Shown: piece after piece, positions 15,498 to 22,205 of the stretch
Numbering within the stretch: the stretch's first letter is position 1
Layout of the letters: each line of letters starts with the position of its first letter
NCBI RefSeq assembly: GCF_036703385.1
Contig: NZ_DATNPA010000177.1
Coordinates: 1 to 22,205, forward strand
Source: Allocoleopsis sp036703385
Lineage (GTDB): Bacteria > Cyanobacteriota > Cyanobacteriia > Cyanobacteriales > Coleofasciculaceae
DNA length: 22,205 nucleotides
Direction: 5' to 3'
Program-made: the position numbers and the translations under genes
Notes under the pieces: generated by a model
The model's database searches: none
Seen by the model: only the letters and a program-made list of their open reading frames with translations
What the model was told of the DNA's origin: nothing

Positions 15498-16262
15498 ATG
15501 AGCAACGGAAAACAGACCAAGAATTTCCAATCCAAAGCCAACCAGCGAACTGAAGAGTGGCGGCGTCTTTTTGCGGAACTGTTCGGCACCTTTATGCTCA
15601 CACTGGTGGCGGCGGGTGCCGATGTGATCGAAGCTGCAACGCATCATGAATTGGGACATGCAGCGAAGGTTGTGGCACCTGGGCTGTTGGTTATGGCAAT
15701 GATTTATACCGTAGGAGAGATTTCAGGGGCACATTTTAATCCGGCTGTAACACTGGCGTTTGCGATACGTCAGGACTTTCCCTGGCGACAGGTACCACGC
15801 TACTGGTTGGCTCAACTGCTCGGTGCTGTCTTAGCGGCGATATTCTTGCGATCGCTATTTGGCAATGTGGGACATCTAGGCGCAACGCTTCCCGACGCTA
15901 AACAGGGCGTTATCCCGGCATTGGCGATCGAAATCGTGCTAACTTGCCTGCTAGTGAGTGTAATTTTGGGTACAGCGAAGCAGCATCGCCTTGTAGGCCA
16001 TAATGCTGCAATTGCGGTGGGTGGCACGATCGCACTTTGTGGCTTGTTCGCTAGTCCCATTAGTGGTGCTTCCATGAACCCAGCCCGTTCTCTTGCTCCT
16101 GACTTAGTGGCTGGCACCCTTGGCAGCACTTGGATTTATCTAGTCGGGCCGATCGCAGGCGCACTCCTAGCCGCTGCGATCGCATGGAACTTACATGGCA
16201 ACCCAAGTCACTCAGAGGTTAAAGCGGCTAAAGGCGATCGTTCGGAGCAGATGCAAGATTGA
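15498..16262 (+). CDS. Aquaporin / major intrinsic protein family channel
   Basis: This is an inner-membrane channel of 254 residues with six transmembrane segments and two half-helices. The motifs are SGAHFNPAVT (NPA at 81-83) and SGASMNPARS (NPA at 194-196), with the conserved filter Arg197. I chose the ATG at 15498; a TTG at 15417 adds 27 unlikely residues. Aligning on the NPA boxes, the positions of E. coli AqpZ Phe43, His174 and Thr183 are Pro61, Gly182 and Ala191. The AqpZ His is thus Gly, as in GlpF, which argues against a strict water channel and for a wider pore for small neutral solutes. The substrate is not determined. A heptamer repeat starts two bases after the stop, and the ATPase gene converges from the right. 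Confidence 0.92.
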   Translation: MSNGKQTKNFQSKANQRTEEWRRLFAELFGTFMLTLVAAGADVIEAATHHELGHAAKVVAPGLLVMAMIYTVGEISGAHFNPAVTLAFAIRQDFPWRQVPRYWLAQLLGAVLAAIFLRSLFGNVGHLGATLPDAKQGVIPALAIEIVLTCLLVSVILGTAKQHRLVGHNAAIAVGGTIALCGLFASPISGASMNPARSLAPDLVAGTLGSTWIYLVGPIAGALLAAAIAWNLHGNPSHSEVKAAKGDRSEQMQD

Positions 16263-16264
16263 AG

Positions 16265-16299
16265 CAGTGAACAGTGAGCAGTGAGCAGTGAACAGTGAG
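16265..16299. repeat. Heptamer STRR (CAGTGAR x5) after the aquaporin gene
   Basis: Five tandem CAGTGAA/CAGTGAG units begin two bases after the aquaporin stop codon. The same heptamer is at 4741-4761 in the opposite orientation. The rest of the 16263-16600 gap is occupied mainly by the MITE-like element. Confidence 0.9.
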
Positions 16300-16407
16300 C
16301 CGTCTGACATGCCTACCAACCTTTCTTCAGGTCAGGAGATACAGCAGATTCGGAGTTTATGAGGTACAAACATGAACATCAAACCTTTGTGGTCGGGCAT
16401 CTAAGTG

Positions 16408-16568
16408 GAATGGCACTGACTTAAGAAGTTCTTTACCTCACCAAGGAACCCTTGTGCAGGGGGTCTCTAGGTAGGCACTCCGTCCCCCAGTGGGGGGTTT
16501 GGGGGGAAACCCCCCAATCTGGGTTTTTCTCAAAGAACGACTACTTTTTGCTTAAGTCAGTGACATTC
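16408..16568. mobile_element. MITE-like element copy 2 (161 bp), inverted relative to copy 1, with 10-bp target duplication
   Basis: The ends are GAATGGCACTGACTTAAG and the reverse complement of GAATGTCACTGACTTAAG. CATCTAAGTG is repeated directly outside (16398-16407 and 16569-16578). Its reverse complement aligns with 4531-4688 over the full length, sharing the AAGCAAAAAGT start, the G/C hairpin core and the GGACGGAGTGCCTACCTAGA block. It sits in the convergent gap between the aquaporin and ATPase genes. Confidence 0.9.
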
Positions 16569-16600
16569 CATCTAAGTGTGCCTCACTTATCGCTGTTGCC

Positions 16601-19600
16601 TTAACCTGCCATAAACAGCCGAGATTGTTTCGAGTAAGCCCAAGAAATCCCCTCTGGGTCTTGGCTGCTAGCCCATTGAGGAAAATCGGGTTTCGACTTT
16701 CTGCGGCTGATGGTTGTGGTACTGACTTTTAACCGATGAGCTAAGGCAGCGGCTGTTAAAGGTTCAGTCTGGACTTTTTGTGAACCATTCATAATGTGGT
16801 GATGGTGATTTTTAAACCCATTGGATGAGTCACTCACTCCTAAAGTTAAACTCTCGCAGCTTGTTTCTAAAGGTTGTGGTACATCGGTTGAGATTTCAGC
16901 CGTTGGCGGTTGCTCAACCACAGACTCAACCATTTCCACAGGTTGCGAACTATCACCCTCTTCCTCTTGGCTATCCATATCGAGACTAGCGGCGAGTTGA
17001 TCGAGCTCCTCACTCTCTGTTAGCAAGGGTCGTAAGCCATTTAACCCTGCGATGACGGTTGAGCCATTGTTAACTAATGTTGCCGCTAGTGGGTCAATCC
17101 CGATCGCTACCGCTAGAATTAATGCCCCTAAGTTAGGGATGGCAACGATACCCGTATTTTGATGGATAAGTTGCAGCGCTTGTCGAGCGATCGCGATCGC
17201 TTCTGGCAACCCCCGCAAGTTATTTTCCATCAGCACCACATCGGCAGTTTCCCGTGCGACATCGGAGCCATTGGCGAAGGAAACAGAAACATCGGCATAC
17301 GCTAAAGCCGGGGAATCATTAATCCCATCGCCAATAAAAGCAACGGTTTTACCTTGAGTGTGTAACTCTTTGACGACGGCTACCTTCTCCTCTGGGAAAG
17401 CTTCAGCATGAGTTTGACCGGGTTCGATTCCCAATTCCTCTGCTACTGCGATCGCGGTTTGCTTCTTATCACCCGTCAAAAGGTGAATCTCCATCCTTGC
17501 CGTCGTCCGTAACGCTTTAATCACCGCCCGACTCTCTGGACGTAAGGGGTCACGATACGCAATGAAACCCAGCAATTCACCATTGCTTGCCACGTAGATT
17601 ACAGAATGACTCCCTGCGTGTAGGTGCTGCTGTTTTTGCTCAAGCGCCTCTAAGTTCACTCCGTCTTGACGCAAAAAGCGATCGCTACCCACTAAAACCG
17701 TTTGTCCGTCAATTTCTGCCCGGACACCCAGACCAATATGGTAGTCCCACTGACCACGCGGCAAGATTTTCGCACCTTGTTTCTCGGCATAACGTGCGAT
17801 CGCATCGGCTACGGGATGGGTGAGGCGTTGCTCTGCGGCAGCTGCCAGTTCCAGCATCTGCAAGGTGGATATGGATGGACTTACCGTCTCCACTTGGACA
17901 ACAACCGCTTCACCTTGGGTGAGTGTCCCAGTCTTGTCGAAGACAACTGCATCAACTTGAGCTAATTTTTCTAACGCTCTGCCACTGCGAATTAATATTC
18001 CACGCCGTGCGGCATGAGTTAGTGCGGCTAAAACGGTGGTCGGTACAGAAACACGAATTCCTGTCGCAAAATCCAGCGTTAAAACTGAAGCCGCACGCGC
18101 TAAATTCCGGGTAAAGGCAAAGACAACACCAGACAAAAACAGAGTTGGAACTACGGCTTGATTCGCAATGTTTGCCGCATAATTTTCGATGCGAGTATCG
18201 TGGACGGGTGCATCTTGCATGATTTTAATAATCTGTCCTGCACGAGTCTCGGCACCTACCTTTTCTGTGCGGATATACAGTTGTCCCTCCCGCACTAGAG
18301 TCGATGTATAAACGGCCTGTCCCTTTCTTCGCATCACAGGCATCGATTCGCCGGTCAGTTTTTGCTCATCGATTAACGCTTTACCCCGGAGGATGTGACC
18401 ATCGACAGGAATTTGGTCGCCTGGATAGACAATAACGACCTCACCCTGTTGGACTTCATGGATAGAAATTTGATGTTTTTCTCCATTGCGTTCAACCCAA
18501 ACCAATTGTTTTAGGGAATCGAGAAGATCGAGGGTTTGCAGTTTAGACGACTTAGCTGTTTGGTCACGAATGGCCTCACCGATTTCCACCAAACAAATCA
18601 TGATCGATGGGCTAATAAACTGACCTTGCAAAGTGGTGATGGTAATGGCAGCCAGGTCAAGAAAATCAATATTGAGTCGTTTCTCAACCCAAATGCTCTC
18701 AATGGCTCGTTGAGCAACGGGTAAGGCCGCGATCGCAATCGTTCCTCCAATAATCACTGGAGGAATCGGTAAGCCCAATGGCCCACCAAGTAAGGAGAGA
18801 GTCGCGCTCAAGGCAGGAAGAGCGAGCTGAGATACCAGATTCAATTCTTGCTCTTGCTCTTGCTCTTGCTCTTGCTCTTGTGGCGTAGCGTTGACATCGC
18901 TGGGAATGTTGATTTTATGAGCAGTCTGTATCAGATCGAGTAGATGCAAACGCATCGTTTCATCGGAAATCTTACCAACTGCATAACTAATCGCAACTGA
19001 TGCGGCGGTTGGGTTGATACGTACCTCTGTGACCTTAGCCTCAGCTTCCAGTAATACTTGTAATTTCCGCGTATATTCAGCATCTTCTGCAATCCTAGGA
19101 ATCCGAAAACGTATCCGTCCAGGAATTTCATGGATGATTTGGCAATTTATTTCTGAATCCTGCGCTACGGAGTGATTGTTTTCTACAACAATTGCTGATT
19201 TTCCATTCAGCTCTACAGTCGTACTTTGAGACGTTTTGATGGGTTTTGATGTTGGCTTTTCTGTGTCCAGATGTTTGATAACTTCACGGGTTACATTCTG
19301 GGTAATTACGAACAAGGGAAATGCCACAGCTCCCTCTACCCCCAGTGCGCCTGTAACGACCATCCCTGCCACTAAGGGAATGAGCGATCGCGATACGTTC
19401 TCAAGTTTCCACGGTGGTTCAGTCTGCTCGCGCAAAAAAGAATCTGATTTCAGTTCCGCCAACGGCTCAGTGTTGCCCGATATCTGTGATACTCCTACCG
19501 CCTGAAGTATTTCTAACGTTTGGGGTAAAGATAAAGCACTATCATCAAATGTAACAACCAAACTATTTGTTGTTGGGTTCATTCGCACTTCACAAACGCC

Positions 19601-19741
19601 GTCCTGCCGCCGCAGTTTTTGAGCTACCTGATTCAAGTCGGGTACAAGGCTGCTGTCTGTGATACGTAGCCGCACGCGACCCGGAACAGCATGAACAACT
19701 CGGAGTTCGCTCTCCGAAGGTTGTGCAAGAGTTTGTGTCAT
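16601..19741 (-). CDS. P-type ATPase with two N-terminal HMA2-like domains and a C-terminal HTH-like tail
   Basis: This is a predicted inner-membrane cation pump of 1046 residues. There are two ferredoxin-like HMA2-type domains at about 12-85 (VVHAVPGRVRLRI) and 199-253 (EIPGRIRFRI), neither with CxxC. Between them lies a Gly-rich hydrophobic segment (120-148). A (QE)6 run at 288-299 precedes the pump core. Core motifs are TGES (463-466), phospho-acceptor Asp602 in DKTGTLT, THP (641-643), LTGDKKQTA (755-763) and GDGINDS (804-810). The TM position that is CPC in P1B pumps reads FAT (558-560, LDFATGIRVSVP), so the metal is unknown. After TM8, an acidic linker with HHHH (979-982) leads to 994-1043 (LTAAALAHRLKVSTTTISRR, KPDFPQWASS), a helix-turn-helix-like domain. 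It is the last gene of the minus-strand cassette. Confidence 0.93.
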   Translation of the reverse strand: MTQTLAQPSESELRVVHAVPGRVRLRITDSSLVPDLNQVAQKLRRQDGVCEVRMNPTTNSLVVTFDDSALSLPQTLEILQAVGVSQISGNTEPLAELKSDSFLREQTEPPWKLENVSRSLIPLVAGMVVTGALGVEGAVAFPLFVITQNVTREVIKHLDTEKPTSKPIKTSQSTTVELNGKSAIVVENNHSVAQDSEINCQIIHEIPGRIRFRIPRIAEDAEYTRKLQVLLEAEAKVTEVRINPTAASVAISYAVGKISDETMRLHLLDLIQTAHKINIPSDVNATPQEQEQEQEQEQELNLVSQLALPALSATLSLLGGPLGLPIPPVIIGGTIAIAALPVAQRAIESIWVEKRLNIDFLDLAAITITTLQGQFISPSIMICLVEIGEAIRDQTAKSSKLQTLDLLDSLKQLVWVERNGEKHQISIHEVQQGEVVIVYPGDQIPVDGHILRGKALIDEQKLTGESMPVMRRKGQAVYTSTLVREGQLYIRTEKVGAETRAGQIIKIMQDAPVHDTRIENYAANIANQAVVPTLFLSGVVFAFTRNLARAASVLTLDFATGIRVSVPTTVLAALTHAARRGILIRSGRALEKLAQVDAVVFDKTGTLTQGEAVVVQVETVSPSISTLQMLELAAAAEQRLTHPVADAIARYAEKQGAKILPRGQWDYHIGLGVRAEIDGQTVLVGSDRFLRQDGVNLEALEQKQQHLHAGSHSVIYVASNGELLGFIAYRDPLRPESRAVIKALRTTARMEIHLLTGDKKQTAIAVAEELGIEPGQTHAEAFPEEKVAVVKELHTQGKTVAFIGDGINDSPALAYADVSVSFANGSDVARETADVVLMENNLRGLPEAIAIARQALQLIHQNTGIVAIPNLGALILAVAIGIDPLAATLVNNGSTVIAGLNGLRPLLTESEELDQLAASLDMDSQEEEGDSSQPVEMVESVVEQPPTAEISTDVPQPLETSCESLTLGVSDSSNGFKNHHHHIMNGSQKVQTEPLTAAALAHRLKVSTTTISRRKSKPDFPQWASSQDPEGISWAYSKQSRLFMAG
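18846..18881. repeat. Hexamer tandem repeat in the ATPase gene, encoding (Gln-Glu)6
   Basis: Five CAAGAG units plus CAAGAA on the minus strand encode alternating Gln-Glu at residues 288-299. Being a multiple of three, unit gain or loss keeps the frame, so this linker is likely variable in length. Confidence 0.9.
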
Positions 19742-19894
19742 TTCTATTGAGTCTTTTTGAGTACTATGGGTGATGTTTGTTGGGTGTTCAGGGGGAGATT
19801 CAGATTAGGCGAACCCTTGAACCTCCCCCTGTATTCAGTTATTTTCTGAGAATGGCGATGCGCTTGGTGTATTGCCAGAGGTTATCGCTTTTGT

Positions 19895-20491
19895 TTAGTT
19901 CAGCGAAAAGCCCTGCATTTCGGTACGATGCTTTTCGGATTTATCGCCTGTGTTGCTACTTTGTGAATGTGTAGGCGACGGCTCCGTTGTATAGTGCAGT
20001 TTAATGAAGCTATCGAAAGCATACCATGCTAAGACATACCACGGTGCTGTCTCAAATTCCCAGCCAGTTCGGAGCAATTCACGCACTGCCAAAGTCGCCA
20101 GCCCAACAGGTACCAGCAACCGCAAATCAACGACTCCATTGGTCGCCTGTCCAACTCGTTCATTGAGGTCTGACAGAGCACTGGTTAAGTCTGTAGCGAC
20201 CTCAGATTTTCCTGCGCTAGACGGCAACTCCACATCAGTAACCTTACCAAGGACAACGCCTAAATCCTGCAAAATCGCAGAGAGGTCATCCAGGCTACTA
20301 TCCGTATGATCATGATGGACAACGATACTGCCAGTCTGGACGTTAGTCTTTACCTCCTGAACCCCAGGATGTGCTTTGATTGCATGAGCAATTCTTGCCA
20401 TTTCCTGAGGGTTACGGCGCTTATGGGAGACTCTTAACCTTGTCCGACTCGGTGTGTTACTAACAACATGGGTATGTTTCGGTTTGGTCAT
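19895..20491 (-). CDS. HMA2-type domain membrane protein, partner of the P-type ATPase
   Basis: The 198-residue protein has three parts. Residues about 7-80 are an HMA2-like ferredoxin fold: THVVSNTPSRTRLRVSHKRR is equivalent to the PGRxRLR start of the ATPase domains, followed by HPGVQEVKTNVQTGSIVVHHDH. There is no CxxC, but His59, His60 and His62 could bind a cation. Residues 88-118 form a helical linker. Residues about 120-166 hold two hydrophobic segments (LRLLVPVGLATLAVRELL; WYVLAWYAF) that anchor it in the membrane. The tail is polar. It lies 30 bp after the DUF5132-like gene and 153 bp before the ATPase gene on the same strand, so co-transcription is likely. I infer an accessory or metal-sensing subunit of the pump. 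Confidence 0.83.
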   Translation of the reverse strand: MTKPKHTHVVSNTPSRTRLRVSHKRRNPQEMARIAHAIKAHPGVQEVKTNVQTGSIVVHHDHTDSSLDDLSAILQDLGVVLGKVTDVELPSSAGKSEVATDLTSALSDLNERVGQATNGVVDLRLLVPVGLATLAVRELLRTGWEFETAPWYVLAWYAFDSFIKLHYTTEPSPTHSQSSNTGDKSEKHRTEMQGFSLN

Positions 20492-20521
20492 CTCACAGAT
20501 ATAGAAAACTCTATCTCACCA

Positions 20522-20842
20522 CTAGTCGCTAACAACGATAATTTCAGGTTGGTTGGGATCGAGTTGAGATTTAGACTCTTTCTGGTCTTGGGCTAGTTCC
20601 GCCTTTGCCTCTGCCACTAGATCTTCAAAGACCTCGGTTGCCTCTGCAAAGAATTCCTTACCCTTCTCCGAAAGTAAGAGTCCCTCTTTGATTGCCGCCT
20701 TGGCTAAGGGTTTAGCGGCTCCTGCCAGGGCAGGAATGACTATTGGTGCGAGGATTGCAGCTCCGATGGTTGCCGCAATGCCAGCAGGGCCAGCTTCAAA
20801 GTCAAATCCATCAAATCCTTTAAAGATGTCCTCAAGTGCCAT
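20522..20842 (-). CDS. DUF5132-like small glycine/alanine-rich membrane protein, first gene of the ATPase cassette
   Basis: I start at the ATG at 20842 (106 residues), because GGGAGG lies seven bases upstream; an in-frame codon at 20860 falls on the ribosome site itself. The protein has an acidic N-terminus (MALEDIFKGFDGFDFEAG), one Gly/Ala-rich hydrophobic segment with small-residue spacing (about 18-43, GPAGIAATIGAAILAPIVI), then a charged amphipathic helix (KPLAKAAIKEGLLLSEKGKE; FFAEATEVFEDLVAEAKAEL) and a short polar tail. It fits my memory of DUF5132. The layout recalls mycobacterial PacL proteins (DUF1490), which scaffold P-type ATPases, but PacL's C-terminal His/Asp metal site is absent. 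The family name is moderately sure; the scaffold role is inferred. Confidence 0.8.
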   Translation of the reverse strand: MALEDIFKGFDGFDFEAGPAGIAATIGAAILAPIVIPALAGAAKPLAKAAIKEGLLLSEKGKEFFAEATEVFEDLVAEAKAELAQDQKESKSQLDPNQPEIIVVSD

Positions 20843-20893
20843 AGTGTTTCCTCCCGGCAAACTCTAACTACAGAATACTTAGCATACATATAA

Positions 20894-20935
20894 AGGTTAA
20901 GAGAATATCCCGCCTATAGATATAAAAAGGTTAAA
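20894..20935 (-). promoter_or_regulatory. Direct repeat upstream of the DUF5132-HMA2-ATPase cassette
   Basis: Read on the minus strand, TTTAACCT (20935-20928) and CTTAACCT (20901-20894) are direct repeats 34 bases apart, each followed by a T/A-rich TTTATAT or TTTTATAT stretch. They lie 52-93 bases before the first gene's start. An activator site is possible; each half resembles a cyanobacterial Pho-box unit, but the spacing is not the classical one. Confidence 0.4.
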
Positions 20936-21154
20936 AAATTCATGTAACTTTAGATGCTTAGAAGGATAACTAGAATACATCTTTCTGCTGCAAAATCCTT
21001 TAGGTAGGATGATAACGATAAGTAGAGCTTGCTCTGGATGTGTCAGTAATGACTGAAATGAAATTCAGTAGACAAGCGCGACGCAGCAAGTTAGCTTGGG
21101 TGAAGATATCACTTCACAACGGACTGAATGCGATCGCTTTTTCCTCGCTTTTTT

Positions 21155-21173
21155 CTTAACCGAATCTTAACCT
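21155..21173 (+). promoter_or_regulatory. Pho-box-like tandem repeat
   Basis: CTTAACCG (21155-21162) and CTTAACCT (21166-21173) are separated by three bases. An 8-base PyTTAAPyPyT unit with 3-base spacers is the known layout of cyanobacterial SphR/PhoB boxes. No plus-strand gene starts downstream. The pair lies about 310 bp upstream of the minus-strand cassette, in the opposite orientation. Confidence 0.35.
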
Positions 21174-21185
21174 AAAATTAGGCAA

Positions 21186-21211
21186 GAAAAAGCGCCCCAG
21201 TTGGGAGCGCT
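21186..21211 (-). terminator. Factor-independent terminator, minus strand
   Basis: On the minus strand AGCGCTCCC, a short loop, then GGGGCGCT form about eight pairs (one G-U), followed directly by TTTTTC. It lies about 215 bp after the stop of the metallophosphoesterase-like gene and is probably its terminator. It insulates the ATPase cassette from that gene. Confidence 0.65.
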
Positions 21212-21428
21212 CAACAACCACATTACGAAACTGAACCTTAGATGATTTCGACTCTAGCGGTGAATGGCTCAAACTACAAGTGCTACTAGCGCTTCAATTG
21301 CCACTAGAGGGCTGATTTAGTAATAAAACTTGACAAAGTGACACTTCTGAATAAACAACAATCAGCTAATTAGACTCCAGCTCGGGCGTTGCATAATGGA
21401 GCTATGAAATCAGGTAAAGCGCGATGCA

Positions 21429-22205
21429 TTAGAGCTGTGGCTGTATGCGTTCCCAGCTAAAAGGGCCGAAGGTGTTAGGACCTACGGCATTGTTCACTTT
21501 CGGGTTGATCGTCAGCTTCAGCCACTCAAACGGGAAAGTGCTGCCGTGTACAACAACGCGGTGGAAGTTGGGCACATCGTACCCTGGATGAATAGAAGCG
21601 ACAGAAGTGCAGGTGGCTGACCCTTCCGATGTGCAGGGGGCTGTCGGTGAAAGGGGGTTATCTGAGCGGTAGGTGTGCGAGTCGCCGTTGAACATGAGTA
21701 CAGGTTTGCCAAACGTAGTGGCATGTGAGGCGATGCTCTGAACCAAGGACTCGTATTGATTTTGGTGAGCAGCCCCTTTCTCCGTGTCCCACATATCGGC
21801 CTGTGCCACGATCACTATAGCCTCAGCATCGTAGGCAGCAGCAGTTTGGAAGGCGGCGTCGAGCCAGCGAAGATCGGCACCCGTCCGTTCGCTGGCCTCC
21901 TTAATCTGTGCGGCGCTGGCGGTGGGCGCACCGTACCATACGTCTTGGTCGTTGTTCGAGCCACCAGGCAGGTTAATGGTCACGAACAGTACTTTCGACT
22001 GCATCCAGATCACGTTCTCGACAAACTTTGCATCGGTCGGGTACGCGGGGTCAAAGTATTTAGCCTGTGACTGTACCTGCTGCTTGCGTCCGCCCAGTGA
22101 GTATCCGGGGTTGGCGAAGAAGATTGATCGGATGAGTTCGAGGTTGGCGATCGGATCGCCGCCAGCATAGTCAACGAGGTTGCCCTGCGCGTCGCGTACA
22201 TAGTC
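21429..22205 (-). CDS. Metallophosphoesterase-like protein, C-terminal part (runs off the right edge)
   Basis: The frame is open to the window edge, giving at least 258 residues. It includes 64 codons before the GTG at 22013 that read as genuine protein (LIRSIFFANPGYSLGGRKQQ, AKYFDPAYPTDAKFVENV), so the true start lies outside. Features visible are VLFVTINLPGGSNND, LDAAFQTAAAYDAEAIVIVAQADMW, then PVLMFNGDSHTYRSDNPLSP and HPGYDVPNFHRVVVHGS, ending FPFEWLKLTINP. The GDSHTYR segment fits a late metal-ligand loop of calcineurin-like phosphoesterases, and the whole resembles large secreted bacterial phosphoesterases. Base composition looks more GC-rich than most neighbours, and HIP1 octamers are absent, which may mean transfer. 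A terminator follows at about 21200. The substrate is unknown. Confidence 0.7.
   Translation of the reverse strand, partial: DYVRDAQGNLVDYAGGDPIANLELIRSIFFANPGYSLGGRKQQVQSQAKYFDPAYPTDAKFVENVIWMQSKVLFVTINLPGGSNNDQDVWYGAPTASAAQIKEASERTGADLRWLDAAFQTAAAYDAEAIVIVAQADMWDTEKGAAHQNQYESLVQSIASHATTFGKPVLMFNGDSHTYRSDNPLSPTAPCTSEGSATCTSVASIHPGYDVPNFHRVVVHGSTFPFEWLKLTINPKVNNAVGPNTFGPFSWERIQPQL

Larger units (their letters stand above)
20843..21428. other. Intergenic region upstream of the ATPase cassette
   Basis: This 586-bp gap contains the cassette's promoter region, two AGGTTAA-type repeats (20894-20935), a tandem Pho-box-like pair (21155-21173) and a minus-strand terminator hairpin (21186-21211). Sequence from about 21213 to 21428 shows no gene. 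Confidence 0.5.

Noticed and set aside
16601..19741. Calling the ATPase a copper or zinc exporter
   Set aside because: CPC and CxxC motifs are both missing, so the ion cannot be assigned from sequence.
20522..20860. Start of the DUF5132-like gene at 20860
   Set aside because: That start overlaps the GGGAGG ribosome-binding site that serves the ATG at 20842.

Overview
The window reads as a chromosomal segment of a filamentous, probably oscillatorialean, cyanobacterium. The evidence is the many GCGATCGC (HIP1-type) octamers, the phylloquinone genes menC, menA, menF and menD, the heptameric short tandem repeats (STRRs), and the C/G-rich hairpin repeats between genes. No rRNA, tRNA, CRISPR array or intact transposase gene was seen.

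Layout. Positions 1-3607 hold a phylloquinone (photosystem I vitamin K1) cluster: menC (partial, minus) and menA (minus), then menF (plus) diverging from menA. Positions 4017-4472 encode a small exported protein. Positions 4750-7080 (minus) encode a multidomain signalling protein: RyR domain, helical repeats, a Rossmann/SLOG-like segment and a class III nucleotide cyclase domain. Positions 7813-8970 encode a GT4 glycosyltransferase and 9389-11191 encode menD. Positions 11343-13835 encode a protein with a long unrecognised N-terminus and a seven-bladed WD40 propeller. Positions 13836-15497 are sparse, with two small hypothetical genes and repeats. Positions 15498-16262 encode an aquaporin-family channel. 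Positions 16601-20842 (minus) form a three-gene cassette: a small glycine-rich membrane protein (DUF5132-like), an HMA2-domain membrane protein, and a 1046-residue P-type ATPase. The right edge (minus) holds the C-terminal part of a metallophosphoesterase-like protein that continues outside the window.

How the genes work together. MenF makes isochorismate, MenD adds the succinyl-semialdehyde unit, MenC forms o-succinylbenzoate, and MenA prenylates dihydroxynaphthoate in the membrane. The DUF5132/HMA2/ATPase trio looks like one transport module. I infer that the two small proteins are accessory or scaffold partners of the pump. The pump lacks the CPC metal motif and the CxxC of classical HMA domains, and it ends in a helix-turn-helix-like tail.

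The most unusual material is (1) that transporter cassette and its tail, (2) the RyR-cyclase protein, whose transition-state Asn is replaced by Ser, and (3) dense small-repeat activity. The last includes a pair of about 160-bp MITE-like elements with intact 10-bp target duplications, both in convergent 3' gaps, another MITE-like element with a 7-bp duplication, and heptamer repeats that lie in frame inside menC and menD and supply the stop codon of the cyclase gene. Functional statements rest on motif recognition by eye; no database search was run.
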